Of a stretch of DNA of 34,818 bases, positions 20,042-28,340 are shown one piece after another. The notes under the pieces are model-generated. The model did not search any database and was not told the origin of the DNA. It saw only the letters and a list, made by a program, of their open reading frames with translations. Origin of the DNA: Prochlorococcus sp. AG-412-I05 (GTDB lineage Bacteria; Cyanobacteriota; Cyanobacteriia; PCC-6307; Cyanobiaceae); contig QCLC01000020.1 of assembly GCA_003214855.1 (NCBI GenBank), positions 1 to 34,818 of the forward strand, read 5' to 3'. The position numbers were made by a program, and so were the translations under genes. Each line of letters opens with the position of its first letter. Position 1 is the stretch's first letter.

Positions 20042-20847
20042 CACCAACGCAAACCCCACTTGCGGAAATAGAGCCAAGCACTGCGTAGGTTCACCATGGT
20101 GAGCCAAAAACTGGTGTAGCTGCCACGGCCCCAGTGATGCATCACCTCTGCCACCGGAAGATGCACTGTGCGCCCATGCCGACGAAGGCGACGGGTAATA
20201 TCAGCATCTTCAAAATAAAGAAAAAAGCGCGGATCAAAACCCTGCTCAAGGTCCACTGCCCAACCCCGCATGAATAAGCAACAGCCACTCAGATATGACG
20301 ACGTGAAAACGGTTTCATAGTCGTGATCGCGCATCGTGAACCAACTGTCGTAACGCTTGAGCAGACTGGGCTTACACCACTTCGGGATCACACGCCGGCT
20401 AAACAATGCCAATAGGGTTGGATTGCGCTTGCAAAGATATTGCATACGGCCATTAGGGAAACGCAGGATTGGTGCAGCAGCAGTCACATCAGGATGTGCT
20501 TCCATCCAAGCCACTAAACGCTCCATCGCCCCCATCGACCACGACAAATCAGTGTTCAATACCGCCACCAATGGCGGCGGCTCAGCATGGCTAGCCAGCC
20601 AAGCCTGCCAAAGCTGATTGAAACCCCTCCCGTAACCAGGATTCTGCTGCTGCACCAAGGTGATCGCAGCCCCTGACAGCAGAGCTTCGGCAGGCTCGCC
20701 AGGGCAATGGTCATTGATCACCACCCCATACACCACCCCTGGGGGCAAATCCTGCAGACACTGCTGCAAACGAATCACATGATCTGCTGGGGTGTGATGC
20801 GCCACCACTACCAGCAGAGCACGCTCAGCGCATGGTGCGGACGGCAT
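20038..20847 (-). CDS. Glycosyltransferase family 2
   Basis: About 269 residues from the ATG at 20847, which overlaps the HlyD gene end by 23 bases. The frame extends to 20916, but that part is inside the HlyD coding region and has no GT character. The GT2 fold shows in ALLVVVAHHTPADHVIRLQQ, QQNPGYGRGFNQLWQAWL, PPLVAVLNTDLSWSMGAMER (donor-site aspartate), TAAAPILRFPNGRMQY and the catalytic region FLYFEDADITRRLRRHG. This last segment is the typical 'ED-D' of rhamnosyl- and galactosyl-type transferases. It probably acts together with the following GT2 gene on one glycan. Confidence 0.9.
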   Translation of the reverse strand: MPSAPCAERALLVVVAHHTPADHVIRLQQCLQDLPPGVVYGVVINDHCPGEPAEALLSGAAITLVQQQNPGYGRGFNQLWQAWLASHAEPPPLVAVLNTDLSWSMGAMERLVAWMEAHPDVTAAAPILRFPNGRMQYLCKRNPTLLALFSRRVIPKWCKPSLLKRYDSWFTMRDHDYETVFTSSYLSGCCLFMRGWAVDLEQGFDPRFFLYFEDADITRRLRRHGRTVHLPVAEVMHHWGRGSYTSFWLTMVNLRSAWLYFRKWGLRWW

Positions 20848-21934
20848 CGAGACTCTGGGTGAAGCGGCTAAACAACAGCTGGAAGATGGTGCGCTTCTGA
20901 AGCTTGATCTGAGCATTCACAGCCATGCCGGGCTGCATGGAGAAGCTCTGACCCTTGACTTCTAGGTTTTGACGACTGAGATCAAGAGTGATCGGAAAAT
21001 GTGGGAACCCATACTCCTCTGTAGGTGGCAAAGCATCTTCACCAACATTGCGAACACTGGCCGAAAGCGTGCCGTAAAGCGATGTGTCATAGGCAGTGAG
21101 CGCGATTTCAGCTTTCTGACCAGAACGGATAAAGGCAAGGTCGCGATTGGGCGCATACACCACAGCCTGCAAGTCATCCACGGGCACCAACTTGAGCAGA
21201 GGATTATCTCCATTAACAACTTGTCCAGTCTGAGCACGCAAATCCAACACCGTGCCCTTAACCGGAGCGCGAAGGGTCACCAAATCAAGTTTGCTACGTG
21301 CATCAACAAGAGAAGCTCGCAACTCAGCCTGCGTGCGGTCTGAGTGATATCGGAGCGTTTCCGCGTGGCGGCGGGCTTCAGCAAGTTCTCGACTAGTGAC
21401 CACCAACAGCCGCTCTTTATTTTCTACCTCAAGCTGACGCGCAGCACCCTGACCAGCCAGTTGACGCCATCGAGCCAGGATGCGTTGATCAATAGCCTCC
21501 TGTCGCTCCAAACCAACAATCCGTGCCTGGATCCGATCCAACTCAGAAGTCTGACGAGACGCCTCAGCCTGCAACTGCAACGTCAATTCATTCACGTCAC
21601 TACGCTGCACACGCGGATCAAGCACAACCAAAGGTTGACCAGCCTCAACGCGCTGACCTTCATTAACCAAAACTTCTGTTACCACACCACGCTCAGAAGT
21701 GGTTAGGGCCTGAGTGCTGCGACGCGTGACCAACTTGCCTGGCACAGTCACGATCTGATCAACCTTCACCACAAAAGCAGCCCCAACAGCAGTGAGCGTT
21801 AGCAACGACAGGGTGCCGGCAAGCACCAGAGGCAACACAGGCGAAGGGCGACTCTCGATCCGCAGAGCTTCCTCATCCTCACGAATAGAGGCAGAAGGGC
21901 TACCCGGCAGCTGTGGAGGAGAGAGCTTAGGCAT
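20825..21934 (-). CDS. HlyD-family membrane fusion protein of a type I secretion system
   Basis: About 369 residues from the ATG at 21934, which overlaps the ABC gene stop by eight bases (ATGCCTAA). A short cytoplasmic N-terminus precedes one membrane span (VLPLVLAGTLSLLTLTAVGA). Next comes the lipoyl half-motif GVVTEVLVNEGQRVEAGQPLVVLD, a long coiled coil (residues about 110-220, LQLQAEASRQTSELDRIQAR), the second half-motif VTLRAPVKGTVLDLRAQTGQ, and a beta-barrel with FIRSGQKAEIALTAYD. HlyD proteins link the inner-membrane exporter to an outer-membrane TolC-type channel in the periplasm. No TolC gene is in the window. Confidence 0.94.
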   Translation of the reverse strand: MPKLSPPQLPGSPSASIREDEEALRIESRPSPVLPLVLAGTLSLLTLTAVGAAFVVKVDQIVTVPGKLVTRRSTQALTTSERGVVTEVLVNEGQRVEAGQPLVVLDPRVQRSDVNELTLQLQAEASRQTSELDRIQARIVGLERQEAIDQRILARWRQLAGQGAARQLEVENKERLLVVTSRELAEARRHAETLRYHSDRTQAELRASLVDARSKLDLVTLRAPVKGTVLDLRAQTGQVVNGDNPLLKLVPVDDLQAVVYAPNRDLAFIRSGQKAEIALTAYDTSLYGTLSASVRNVGEDALPPTEEYGFPHFPITLDLSRQNLEVKGQSFSMQPGMAVNAQIKLQKRTIFQLLFSRFTQSLDAVRTMR

Positions 21935-24900
21935 TGATTGCACGTTGTTGTTCGGCGAGGGTGGCAAAAGAACCGCCAAGCTTTAGCAATTCATCCCAGT
22001 TGCCCTCTTCCAAGATCACGCCCTCATCCATCAACAAAATGCGGTCTGCTTCACGCAAAGTGGTCACACGGTGGGTGACCACAATCATCGTGCGACCTGA
22101 AAAACGCTGCTTCAACCGCTCAAGCAGCAGGAATTCAGTGGTGAGATCGAGAGCTGAAGTGGCTTCATCGAGAATCACCATATTGGGATTTTGAAGCACC
22201 ATTCGAGCAATGGCGATCCGCTGTTTCTGACCACCAGACAAGGCACCGCCCCGCTCTCCAACTCGGGTGTTATAGCCATTCGGAAGCGCCATGATGAATT
22301 CATGAGCGCAGGCGATTTTTGCCGCCTCAACAACAGCTTCATAGGGGGCATCAGGCAGGTTGAGACGCAAATTTTCGAGCACCGTGCCATCGAACAAAAT
22401 CGATTCCTGAGGCACAAACCCCACCTGCCTACGCAAGCTCCCAATTTGCACTTTGCTGATATCTGTGCCATCAACAAACAAGCGGCCTTGATTAGCCCGA
22501 TAGAGGCCATCAAGTAACTGCACAACCGTGCTCTTGCCACTGCCACTACTACCAACGAGGCCAACGAAAGTGCCTGGGGCAATCGAGAGACTGAAATCAT
22601 CGAGTTGACGCCTGCCATCAAGGTCATAGGAAAAGGCCACGCGCTCGAAATCAACCCGCCCCTGAATGGCAGGTAGCGGCAACATGTTTGCAGTACCTAT
22701 CGATTCCTCAGGCTGCTGACCCAATACATCTGCCAAGGCATCCATCGCTGCCTTAGCGTCACGATATTGATCAGCAATGCTGGAGATATTTAACAGCGGC
22801 TGAACAATGCCATTGGAAAGGATATAAACGGCAAAAAGACTTCCCACCGAGCCTTGGCCACTCACAACTAACCAGCCACCCACCATGAACAAGGCCACCT
22901 TGTTGAAATTGGCAATCGCCTTGTTGAACTCGCTCACCGAAACACGCATCTTTGTGAGGCGAAAGTCTTCACCGGTGTAGCGGCGATAACGTTCAAGCCA
23001 TTGCCAGCGCGCCTGGCTAGCGAAGTTCTGACTCTTAACGGTGCGGATGGCCGTGAGCACCTCTACCAAAAACCCCTGGGCCTTGCCCCAAGCGCGGTTG
23101 CGACGAGTGAGCAAAACCTTGAGCGAATTACGACTCAAACGGGTGGACAAAATGAGAATCGGTATTTGCACCATCACAACTGCAGCCAACAAGGGTTGGA
23201 GGCAGAACAACACCACCGCAACCAAGGGAATAAACAGCAGGTCAAGACTGCTGCTAATGGCTGTATTGGTGAGGAACGCTCGCACCCTCTGCAAGTCGAA
23301 AAGACGACTGGCGAGATCACCCACAGTGCGGCGATCGAAGAACTTCAGAGGCAGACGAAACAAATGACCGACGATCTGGCTACCAAGCCGCGTATCAATA
23401 CGATCAGAAAGATCCGAAAGTAAATATTCCTTCAATAATCCGAGCAAGCCCATCACCACAATCGCCACACCCATCACCACCCCAATCGGCAGAAGCAATG
23501 AAAGGTTGCGACTGCCAACAACCACATCAATGATCTGAAGAACAGCCAGAGGGAAGACAAGCGCCAAAAGTTTGCCAACAAATCCAGTGATCAAAAGCAA
23601 CACCAACTGCAGGCGATAGGGCTGCATCACCGACCAGAACCAGGCCAAATCAAAACGGGTGACCTGCTCATCATCGGCAGCAGATTCGGCTGGTCGCACC
23701 AACATCAGTTCAAGGCCATCAGGCCATAGCCGAGCCAGATCCTTGGGCTCGAATTGCATCAGACCACTGATCGGATCAACCGCAATCAAGCCGCGTGGCC
23801 CAGCTGCCTCAATGAGCAAGAAGCGATTCTCTAACTGGATTAGGGCCGGAGGCTCCAAGCGATGCAAGCGATTAGCAGGAGATCGCAATGGACGCACTTC
23901 CAAACCCAAGCTCTCAAGCAACTGCCCAAGCTGCATCAGCGAGATGCCACCAAGGCGAGTTTCACAATCCAACAACACCTGCTGAACCGTGTCACGAGGG
24001 AAGGGAAAGTGATAGCGACCAGCCAGGCGACTGAGGCAAACCATGGCGCTCTCCAATGGCCCCTCACCCCGCTCGGTCAAAGGCGGCAATCGCAGAGACG
24101 AATTCGGAAGCCCCAGATCACGAGGATCAATGGGATCGGGCAGCTCATCAGCCTCACGGGCCTGTTCCCACAATTCCTTGAGTGCATGCCCTCCACCATT
24201 CACATCCGCCTTACCCTGCGGCATCACAGCCCGCAGCTGAAGAGCCTCTTGAAGAGCAGATCGCGACAGACCCAACAGTCTTGGCCCAAGAGGCAAAGAC
24301 CCTCCCGAGTGTTCTGAAGAAGCTGGTAGCCAACGCTCGATCGCAATCCCGATCGAATCACCTGCCTCCAAAGGTGCACTTGGCAGCCATAACCATCCAG
24401 GATCAAGATCAATGGCTTCATGCAACTCCTCACCCGTGAGGACACGCACAGCACCGGGTCGCCACATCTCTGCCACCAGCCCAGGCAAATCCTCATAATG
24501 CTGAGGTTGATGAGTGAGCCATGCGAGCAACAACTCAGCCAGCTCCGTGCGATCCGGCTCCAGACAGGCCTGCCGCAAAGCCGACTCACTAGCAAGCAAG
24601 CTCAGAAACTGTCGTGCCGGAATCGCGGCCACCAAACTGGGCTCCATTGCAATGGCCGTTTCTGTGGGCTGACCACGCACCAAGCCACACCAACCCAAAG
24701 CATCACCTACACCAAGGCGAGCAAGACTGAAAGGACCTATAGCTGGGTCTTCAGCGACCAAGCGCACCGCTCCCTCAGCAATGATCATGACCTGATGGGG
24801 GAGACGATCAGCCTGAAGCAAAGGCTGTCCAGTGCGATAACGAACCCACTGGAGATGCGCCCGAAGAGAGTCTTGTAGCGAAGATGGATAGGCTGCCAAC

Positions 24901-24941
24901 CAGCCTTGCTTCGCTATCAACATGTCAGAAGCCTTAGTCAT
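21927..24941 (-). CDS. Type I secretion ABC exporter with cNMP-like and degenerate C39 domains
   Basis: About 1,004 residues from the ATG at 24941 (ATGA overlap with the parvulin gene). Residues about 10-125 resemble a cyclic-nucleotide-binding fold (QVMIIAEGAVRLVAEDPAIG). Residues about 290-415 form a C39-peptidase-like domain. There the catalytic Cys position reads ES in GPLESAMVCLS and the His position is Asn in LENRFLLIE, so it is probably a non-cleaving substrate-docking domain as in HlyB. Six membrane spans fill about 435-720. The ATPase has Walker A GSSGSGKST (797-805), signature LSGGQ (901-905), Walker B MVILDEATSALD and the H-loop VVTHR. It should export unfolded proteins with C-terminal signals, without leader cleavage. 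Confidence 0.95.
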   Translation of the reverse strand: MTKASDMLIAKQGWLAAYPSSLQDSLRAHLQWVRYRTGQPLLQADRLPHQVMIIAEGAVRLVAEDPAIGPFSLARLGVGDALGWCGLVRGQPTETAIAMEPSLVAAIPARQFLSLLASESALRQACLEPDRTELAELLLAWLTHQPQHYEDLPGLVAEMWRPGAVRVLTGEELHEAIDLDPGWLWLPSAPLEAGDSIGIAIERWLPASSEHSGGSLPLGPRLLGLSRSALQEALQLRAVMPQGKADVNGGGHALKELWEQAREADELPDPIDPRDLGLPNSSLRLPPLTERGEGPLESAMVCLSRLAGRYHFPFPRDTVQQVLLDCETRLGGISLMQLGQLLESLGLEVRPLRSPANRLHRLEPPALIQLENRFLLIEAAGPRGLIAVDPISGLMQFEPKDLARLWPDGLELMLVRPAESAADDEQVTRFDLAWFWSVMQPYRLQLVLLLITGFVGKLLALVFPLAVLQIIDVVVGSRNLSLLLPIGVVMGVAIVVMGLLGLLKEYLLSDLSDRIDTRLGSQIVGHLFRLPLKFFDRRTVGDLASRLFDLQRVRAFLTNTAISSSLDLLFIPLVAVVLFCLQPLLAAVVMVQIPILILSTRLSRNSLKVLLTRRNRAWGKAQGFLVEVLTAIRTVKSQNFASQARWQWLERYRRYTGEDFRLTKMRVSVSEFNKAIANFNKVALFMVGGWLVVSGQGSVGSLFAVYILSNGIVQPLLNISSIADQYRDAKAAMDALADVLGQQPEESIGTANMLPLPAIQGRVDFERVAFSYDLDGRRQLDDFSLSIAPGTFVGLVGSSGSGKSTVVQLLDGLYRANQGRLFVDGTDISKVQIGSLRRQVGFVPQESILFDGTVLENLRLNLPDAPYEAVVEAAKIACAHEFIMALPNGYNTRVGERGGALSGGQKQRIAIARMVLQNPNMVILDEATSALDLTTEFLLLERLKQRFSGRTMIVVTHRVTTLREADRILLMDEGVILEEGNWDELLKLGGSFATLAEQQRAINA

Positions 24942-25729
24942 GGTAGCGGTATGGAGCAAACGTCTCCTGGCAAGGGCTGGCGCTGATGCAACTGCTTAAT
25001 CACTTCACCAAGCCAACGTCGATAAAAGCCATTGATCCATTCGTTGCGGGTTTGATCGTCCCACTGGGCGGGCTGACGCCAATCAAGACGCAAGACGATG
25101 GAATGACCAGATGGAATGCGTAAGGGCGGCTGAATTTGCCCAGGTTTAGCTCTTGCCAACAATCGGTCAAGAGGAGTCTGAATGTCTTGCATGCGGATGG
25201 GGCCCATGCGACCGCCATAGCGCTTTTCTTCTCCAAGCGACTGCAAGGCGAGATCAGCAAAACTGACATCAGACTCGCGCAACTTGAAAAACCACTCCTG
25301 AGCGAGGTGGACATCACGGGTCTGCAAAATTGAAAAGCAAACCTGATCTAGAAGAGGGCCCAACTCAAGGAACTTCTGATGTGCAGCCTCGCCGAAATGC
25401 GCCTGTTTCCAACCATCAAGAGCTTCGCGACGCTGAATAGCAGGCGCCAGACAATTCACATCAATGCCACGTTCTTCACACCACTGAGGCCAACTGGCCT
25501 GTTCAGATGGCAACCATGGCCGCGCCAGAGCCCCCAGAGAATCTGGCCGAGACAAAGCAGCTGGCCAGGGCGCCAAAACAGCTGCCTCAATCGCATGGGC
25601 CAACCATGGGCCAAGCAGATCAGCTGCCAGCAAAGCTTCCAGCACTGCTGAATGCGGCCACACCAGCATCACGCTGTCGTTATTGTCAACGCACTGCGAG
25701 AGTGGTTCCTGGGATTGCGATTCGACCAT
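24938..25729 (-). CDS. Parvulin-like peptidyl-prolyl isomerase-domain protein
   Basis: About 263 residues. The C-terminal half carries a parvulin/PpiC-type pattern: EWFFKLRESDVSFADLALQS, then GEEKRYGGRMGPIRMQDIQT, LLARAKPGQIQPPLRI and PSGHSIVLRLDWRQ. The N-terminal 120 residues are helical and rich in Trp. No signal peptide is seen, so it would act in the cytoplasm, perhaps as a chaperone for the secretion substrate. It is the first gene of the secretion operon. The start is uncertain: ATG 25729 shares a CATG with the divergent TPR gene, ATG 25669 would leave a 58-base gap, and TTG 25741 is also open. Confidence 0.78.
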   Translation of the reverse strand: MVESQSQEPLSQCVDNNDSVMLVWPHSAVLEALLAADLLGPWLAHAIEAAVLAPWPAALSRPDSLGALARPWLPSEQASWPQWCEERGIDVNCLAPAIQRREALDGWKQAHFGEAAHQKFLELGPLLDQVCFSILQTRDVHLAQEWFFKLRESDVSFADLALQSLGEEKRYGGRMGPIRMQDIQTPLDRLLARAKPGQIQPPLRIPSGHSIVLRLDWRQPAQWDDQTRNEWINGFYRRWLGEVIKQLHQRQPLPGDVCSIPLP

Positions 25730-26474
25730 GACCTCGAACAAATCTCAGCAGGCCCTCAGCGATGCCCTTTGGGATCAAATGCAGCAGGCAGTTAATGATC
25801 ATGCCTGGTCAGAGGCTGAAGGACTGCTATGGCGCATCCTGCAGCTCGTGCCGCAAGCATCCTGCGCCATATGCGACACCCTTGGTTACACCTTACTGAT
25901 GCAAGGTGATTACAAAACCTGTGAGCATGTTTTAAGGCCATGGTCAGAATCCCCAGAACGCACTTTTTGGCTGAACCACAAACTCGCTGATGCCCTGCGC
26001 GGACAAAGCCAATACGAAGAAGCCGCAAAGTTCTATCAACGCAGCCTGCTAGAAGGCTCAACCAGTTCACTGACCTATCGCAACCTGCTGCAAGTGCTTT
26101 ACGAGCTGAGCCCTAACGCAGCCATCAAACAACTCAACCACTGGGCTAAAACGCCTCAGCCAAACCAAACTGCATGGCAAGGCGCACGAGACGCTGCTGT
26201 ACTGGTACCTGGGCTTGAGCTAGCTCAGTGGCTATGGGAACAGCAGCATGACGATGGCGCCTGCCGACGACGGCTACTGGAAGAGCACTGCTACACACTC
26301 AGCCCAAATGAATGTTGGCGCATCCTGCAGCAAATCAATCAACCAACTGCCTGGGAACAGGCGCTAAACGACAAGCTGCAGCAATGGAAGCTCATACCTG
26401 CGCAGGCAGCAAAAAATGCCCCAGCCTCTGACGAACGACATCAATCACCCGCTGCTGCGACAAGCGTTCACTAA
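25728..26474 (+). CDS. TPR-containing protein
   Basis: About 248 residues from the ATG at 25728. Helical repeats of TPR type are visible: AWSEAEGLLWRILQLVPQAS, then LGYTLLMQGDYKTCEHVLRP, and LADALRGQSQYEEAAKFYQR. There is no signal peptide or catalytic motif. TPR proteins are scaffolds and here could bind glycosyltransferases. The last 27 codons run antisense through the end of the convergent glycosyltransferase gene, and the sequence there (AAKNAPASDERHQSPAAA) is low in TPR character, suggesting the original stop was lost. It is divergent from the secretion operon and shares its promoter region. Confidence 0.8.
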   Translation: MTSNKSQQALSDALWDQMQQAVNDHAWSEAEGLLWRILQLVPQASCAICDTLGYTLLMQGDYKTCEHVLRPWSESPERTFWLNHKLADALRGQSQYEEAAKFYQRSLLEGSTSSLTYRNLLQVLYELSPNAAIKQLNHWAKTPQPNQTAWQGARDAAVLVPGLELAQWLWEQQHDDGACRRRLLEEHCYTLSPNECWRILQQINQPTAWEQALNDKLQQWKLIPAQAAKNAPASDERHQSPAAATSVH

Positions 26475-27567
26475 CAACTGACCTTCCCTGCTGACCCAAC
26501 TGCCTAGACCAGGCAGGATTACAAACCAATTGCCTCATCGCAACAGCAGCAGCCTTGATCGAAGGCTCTGCCCAATAGGCTCCTGCGACATAGTCACCAA
26601 AGGTTCGCTGGATCGGCTGCATCGACCAGGGAATCAAGCAGCTACTGCCAGGGGGCATGAAATCCATACAACCTGAATAACCCGTAGCAATCACTGGAAT
26701 ACCCATGCCCATAGCTTCTGCCAAGGTGAGACCGAAACCCTCAGAACGGTGCAAACTGACCAGAGCATCGGCGTTGAGATAAAGAGCATCGAGCTGATCT
26801 TCTGGCAAAAGAGCATCTAGCCATCGAATACGTGAGTCGTGTGCTGTTCGCTGACGCAGTGCGGCCGCGTTGTCTGGAAACTGTTCACTACTGCTGGTTT
26901 TAATCGTCAGCCGTACAACAGGGCCAGCAGGATCAGCCAGAGGGAAGGCAGTTTCAAAGGCCTCAATCACTCCGAGCGGATTCTTTCGCTCGACCGTGCT
27001 CCAATAATCAAACAGGGTCAAAAACGTAAATGGCCTCTCTGAGGCCTCTTGCGCTGGCAAGTTGAATCGTGCAGCGTTTAAACGCTCCAACCTTGGCCAA
27101 TCAGGCAGATGGGGCACAGCCACTACCGGTACTGGGGATCGCTGTGCAAGCGCCTGGGTGGTGAAAGAACTTGGGCACCAAATCTCTTGGTAATCAGCAA
27201 AGAAGCGCTCCCAACCTCTTGGGAACTGCTCGAGCTCCCAAGCCCAATAACCAATCCGGACTGGAGCCGTGAGCTGAGGCTGAGCCAGCAACTCTGGAGA
27301 ACTGGCAAGCACATTGGGATTGGTGTGCACCAAATCCACATGCACCATTGTTGATTCGTCCAATCCTGCAGCACCCACTGCTGCTGAATCGCTAGGCGAA
27401 GTCTTTGAGATCAGTTCAGAACTGTTGGCGACCGCCGCATGCGTAGGTAGAACAAGATCTACGGGCAATACAGTGCAACCTGCAGCACGCAATGCTCGAG
27501 CAGTAGCCTTGGCACCACCAGCCAGACCAAAAGCTGCGCCGAGGTGCCCAAACAAGCGCACATTCAA
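26392..27567 (-). CDS. Glycosyltransferase family 4 (GT-B fold)
   Basis: About 391 residues from a TTG at 27567, chosen because a perfect AGGAGGA ends 7 bases upstream; TTG 27573 and GTG 27561 are alternatives. The N-terminal domain begins NVRLFGHLGAAFGLAGGAKA, with the glycine-rich GxGxx loop of GT-B enzymes. The C-terminal domain has FTFLTLFDYWSTVERKNPLG, then the E-x7-E signature SEGFGLTLAEAMGMGIPVI followed by ATGYSGCMDF, typical of GT4. It should use a nucleotide-sugar donor at the inner membrane. Its 3' end overlaps the convergent TPR gene by 83 bases. Confidence 0.92.
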   Translation of the reverse strand: MNVRLFGHLGAAFGLAGGAKATARALRAAGCTVLPVDLVLPTHAAVANSSELISKTSPSDSAAVGAAGLDESTMVHVDLVHTNPNVLASSPELLAQPQLTAPVRIGYWAWELEQFPRGWERFFADYQEIWCPSSFTTQALAQRSPVPVVAVPHLPDWPRLERLNAARFNLPAQEASERPFTFLTLFDYWSTVERKNPLGVIEAFETAFPLADPAGPVVRLTIKTSSSEQFPDNAAALRQRTAHDSRIRWLDALLPEDQLDALYLNADALVSLHRSEGFGLTLAEAMGMGIPVIATGYSGCMDFMPPGSSCLIPWSMQPIQRTFGDYVAGAYWAEPSIKAAAVAMRQLVCNPAWSRQLGQQGRSVVSERLSQQRVIDVVRQRLGHFLLPAQV

Positions 27568-27584
27568 AAACAATTCCTCCTGTT

Positions 27585-28340
27585 ATGCCGGATAATAATT
27601 GCTCTGAGATGGAACCGGAAATCGCAGAATCTGTCCTTGAACTAACTCCGGAGTCTTTGCAGCAAGCCATTGAGATGCGTCAAAGACTTCATAGAAGGAA
27701 ACTAAAACAGACACAAGAAGGTATTGCACTAGCAAATTCACTGGAAAGCGATCTTGGTGTTCCCCTACACCGCCTACATGAGCATTTTGGCCCCTATCCA
27801 CTGTTTAAACTCGGCAGTGATAGCAACACTCCACTCCATAAAAAGCTATATCAACTTCACCATCATCTCAAAAACCTTTATCAAGCCCTATGCTCACGCG
27901 TAATTAATGATCTGGTCGGCGAGCCTTGTTACGTGCAAGCCATTCCCTGCTATCGCTTTGGGCTGCCTAATAATCGCTGGGTTGGTGGCTTTCACCACGA
28001 TTCAGACTTTGGCCATAGCGGTTGGGAACTCAATGCCATCTGTGCTTTTACATCAGCCCATAATACAGCAGCACTACAAGTTGAAAAAGAGATCGGCAAT
28101 AGTGACTTTGAGCCTCTGCAATTGAAGGCTGGAGATGTGGTGATGTTCGACCATATTGAACGCTTGCATGGCTGCGTACCTAATCGAGAAGATCACTCTG
28201 TTGCAAGCATCGACTTCCGCTTTGTTCCTGAACGTTTCGCCGACGATGCCTTCAAATATGCCAAGAACAGTATCAATACAAAAACACCAATGCTACCTGG
28301 AGGTTATTTCAGCAAAGAACCCATAATTGTAAACTCATGA
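27585..28340 (+). CDS. StrG/phytanoyl-dioxygenase-like Fe(II)/2OG oxygenase
   Basis: A 251-residue protein. Residues 130-215 hold a dioxygenase-type core: WVGGFHHDSDFGH with a likely H137-x-D139 metal pair, ELNAICAFTSAHNTAALQVE, LQLKAGDVVMFDHIERLHGC with the distal H195, and SVASIDFRFVPE with R212 in the usual 2OG-binding place. It resembles StrG-like proteins of aminosugar pathways, but this is from memory and by eye. It could modify a sugar for the surface glycan. The ATG at 27585 lies only 17 bases from the divergent GT4 start; ATG 27609 is an alternative. It overlaps the next gene by four bases. Confidence 0.75.
   Translation: MPDNNCSEMEPEIAESVLELTPESLQQAIEMRQRLHRRKLKQTQEGIALANSLESDLGVPLHRLHEHFGPYPLFKLGSDSNTPLHKKLYQLHHHLKNLYQALCSRVINDLVGEPCYVQAIPCYRFGLPNNRWVGGFHHDSDFGHSGWELNAICAFTSAHNTAALQVEKEIGNSDFEPLQLKAGDVVMFDHIERLHGCVPNREDHSVASIDFRFVPERFADDAFKYAKNSINTKTPMLPGGYFSKEPIIVNS

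Noticed and set aside
20848-20916. Upstream extension of the first GT2 gene
   Set aside because: The extra Ser/Ala/Pro-rich codons lie inside the HlyD coding region, and the GT2 fold begins after the ATG at 20847.
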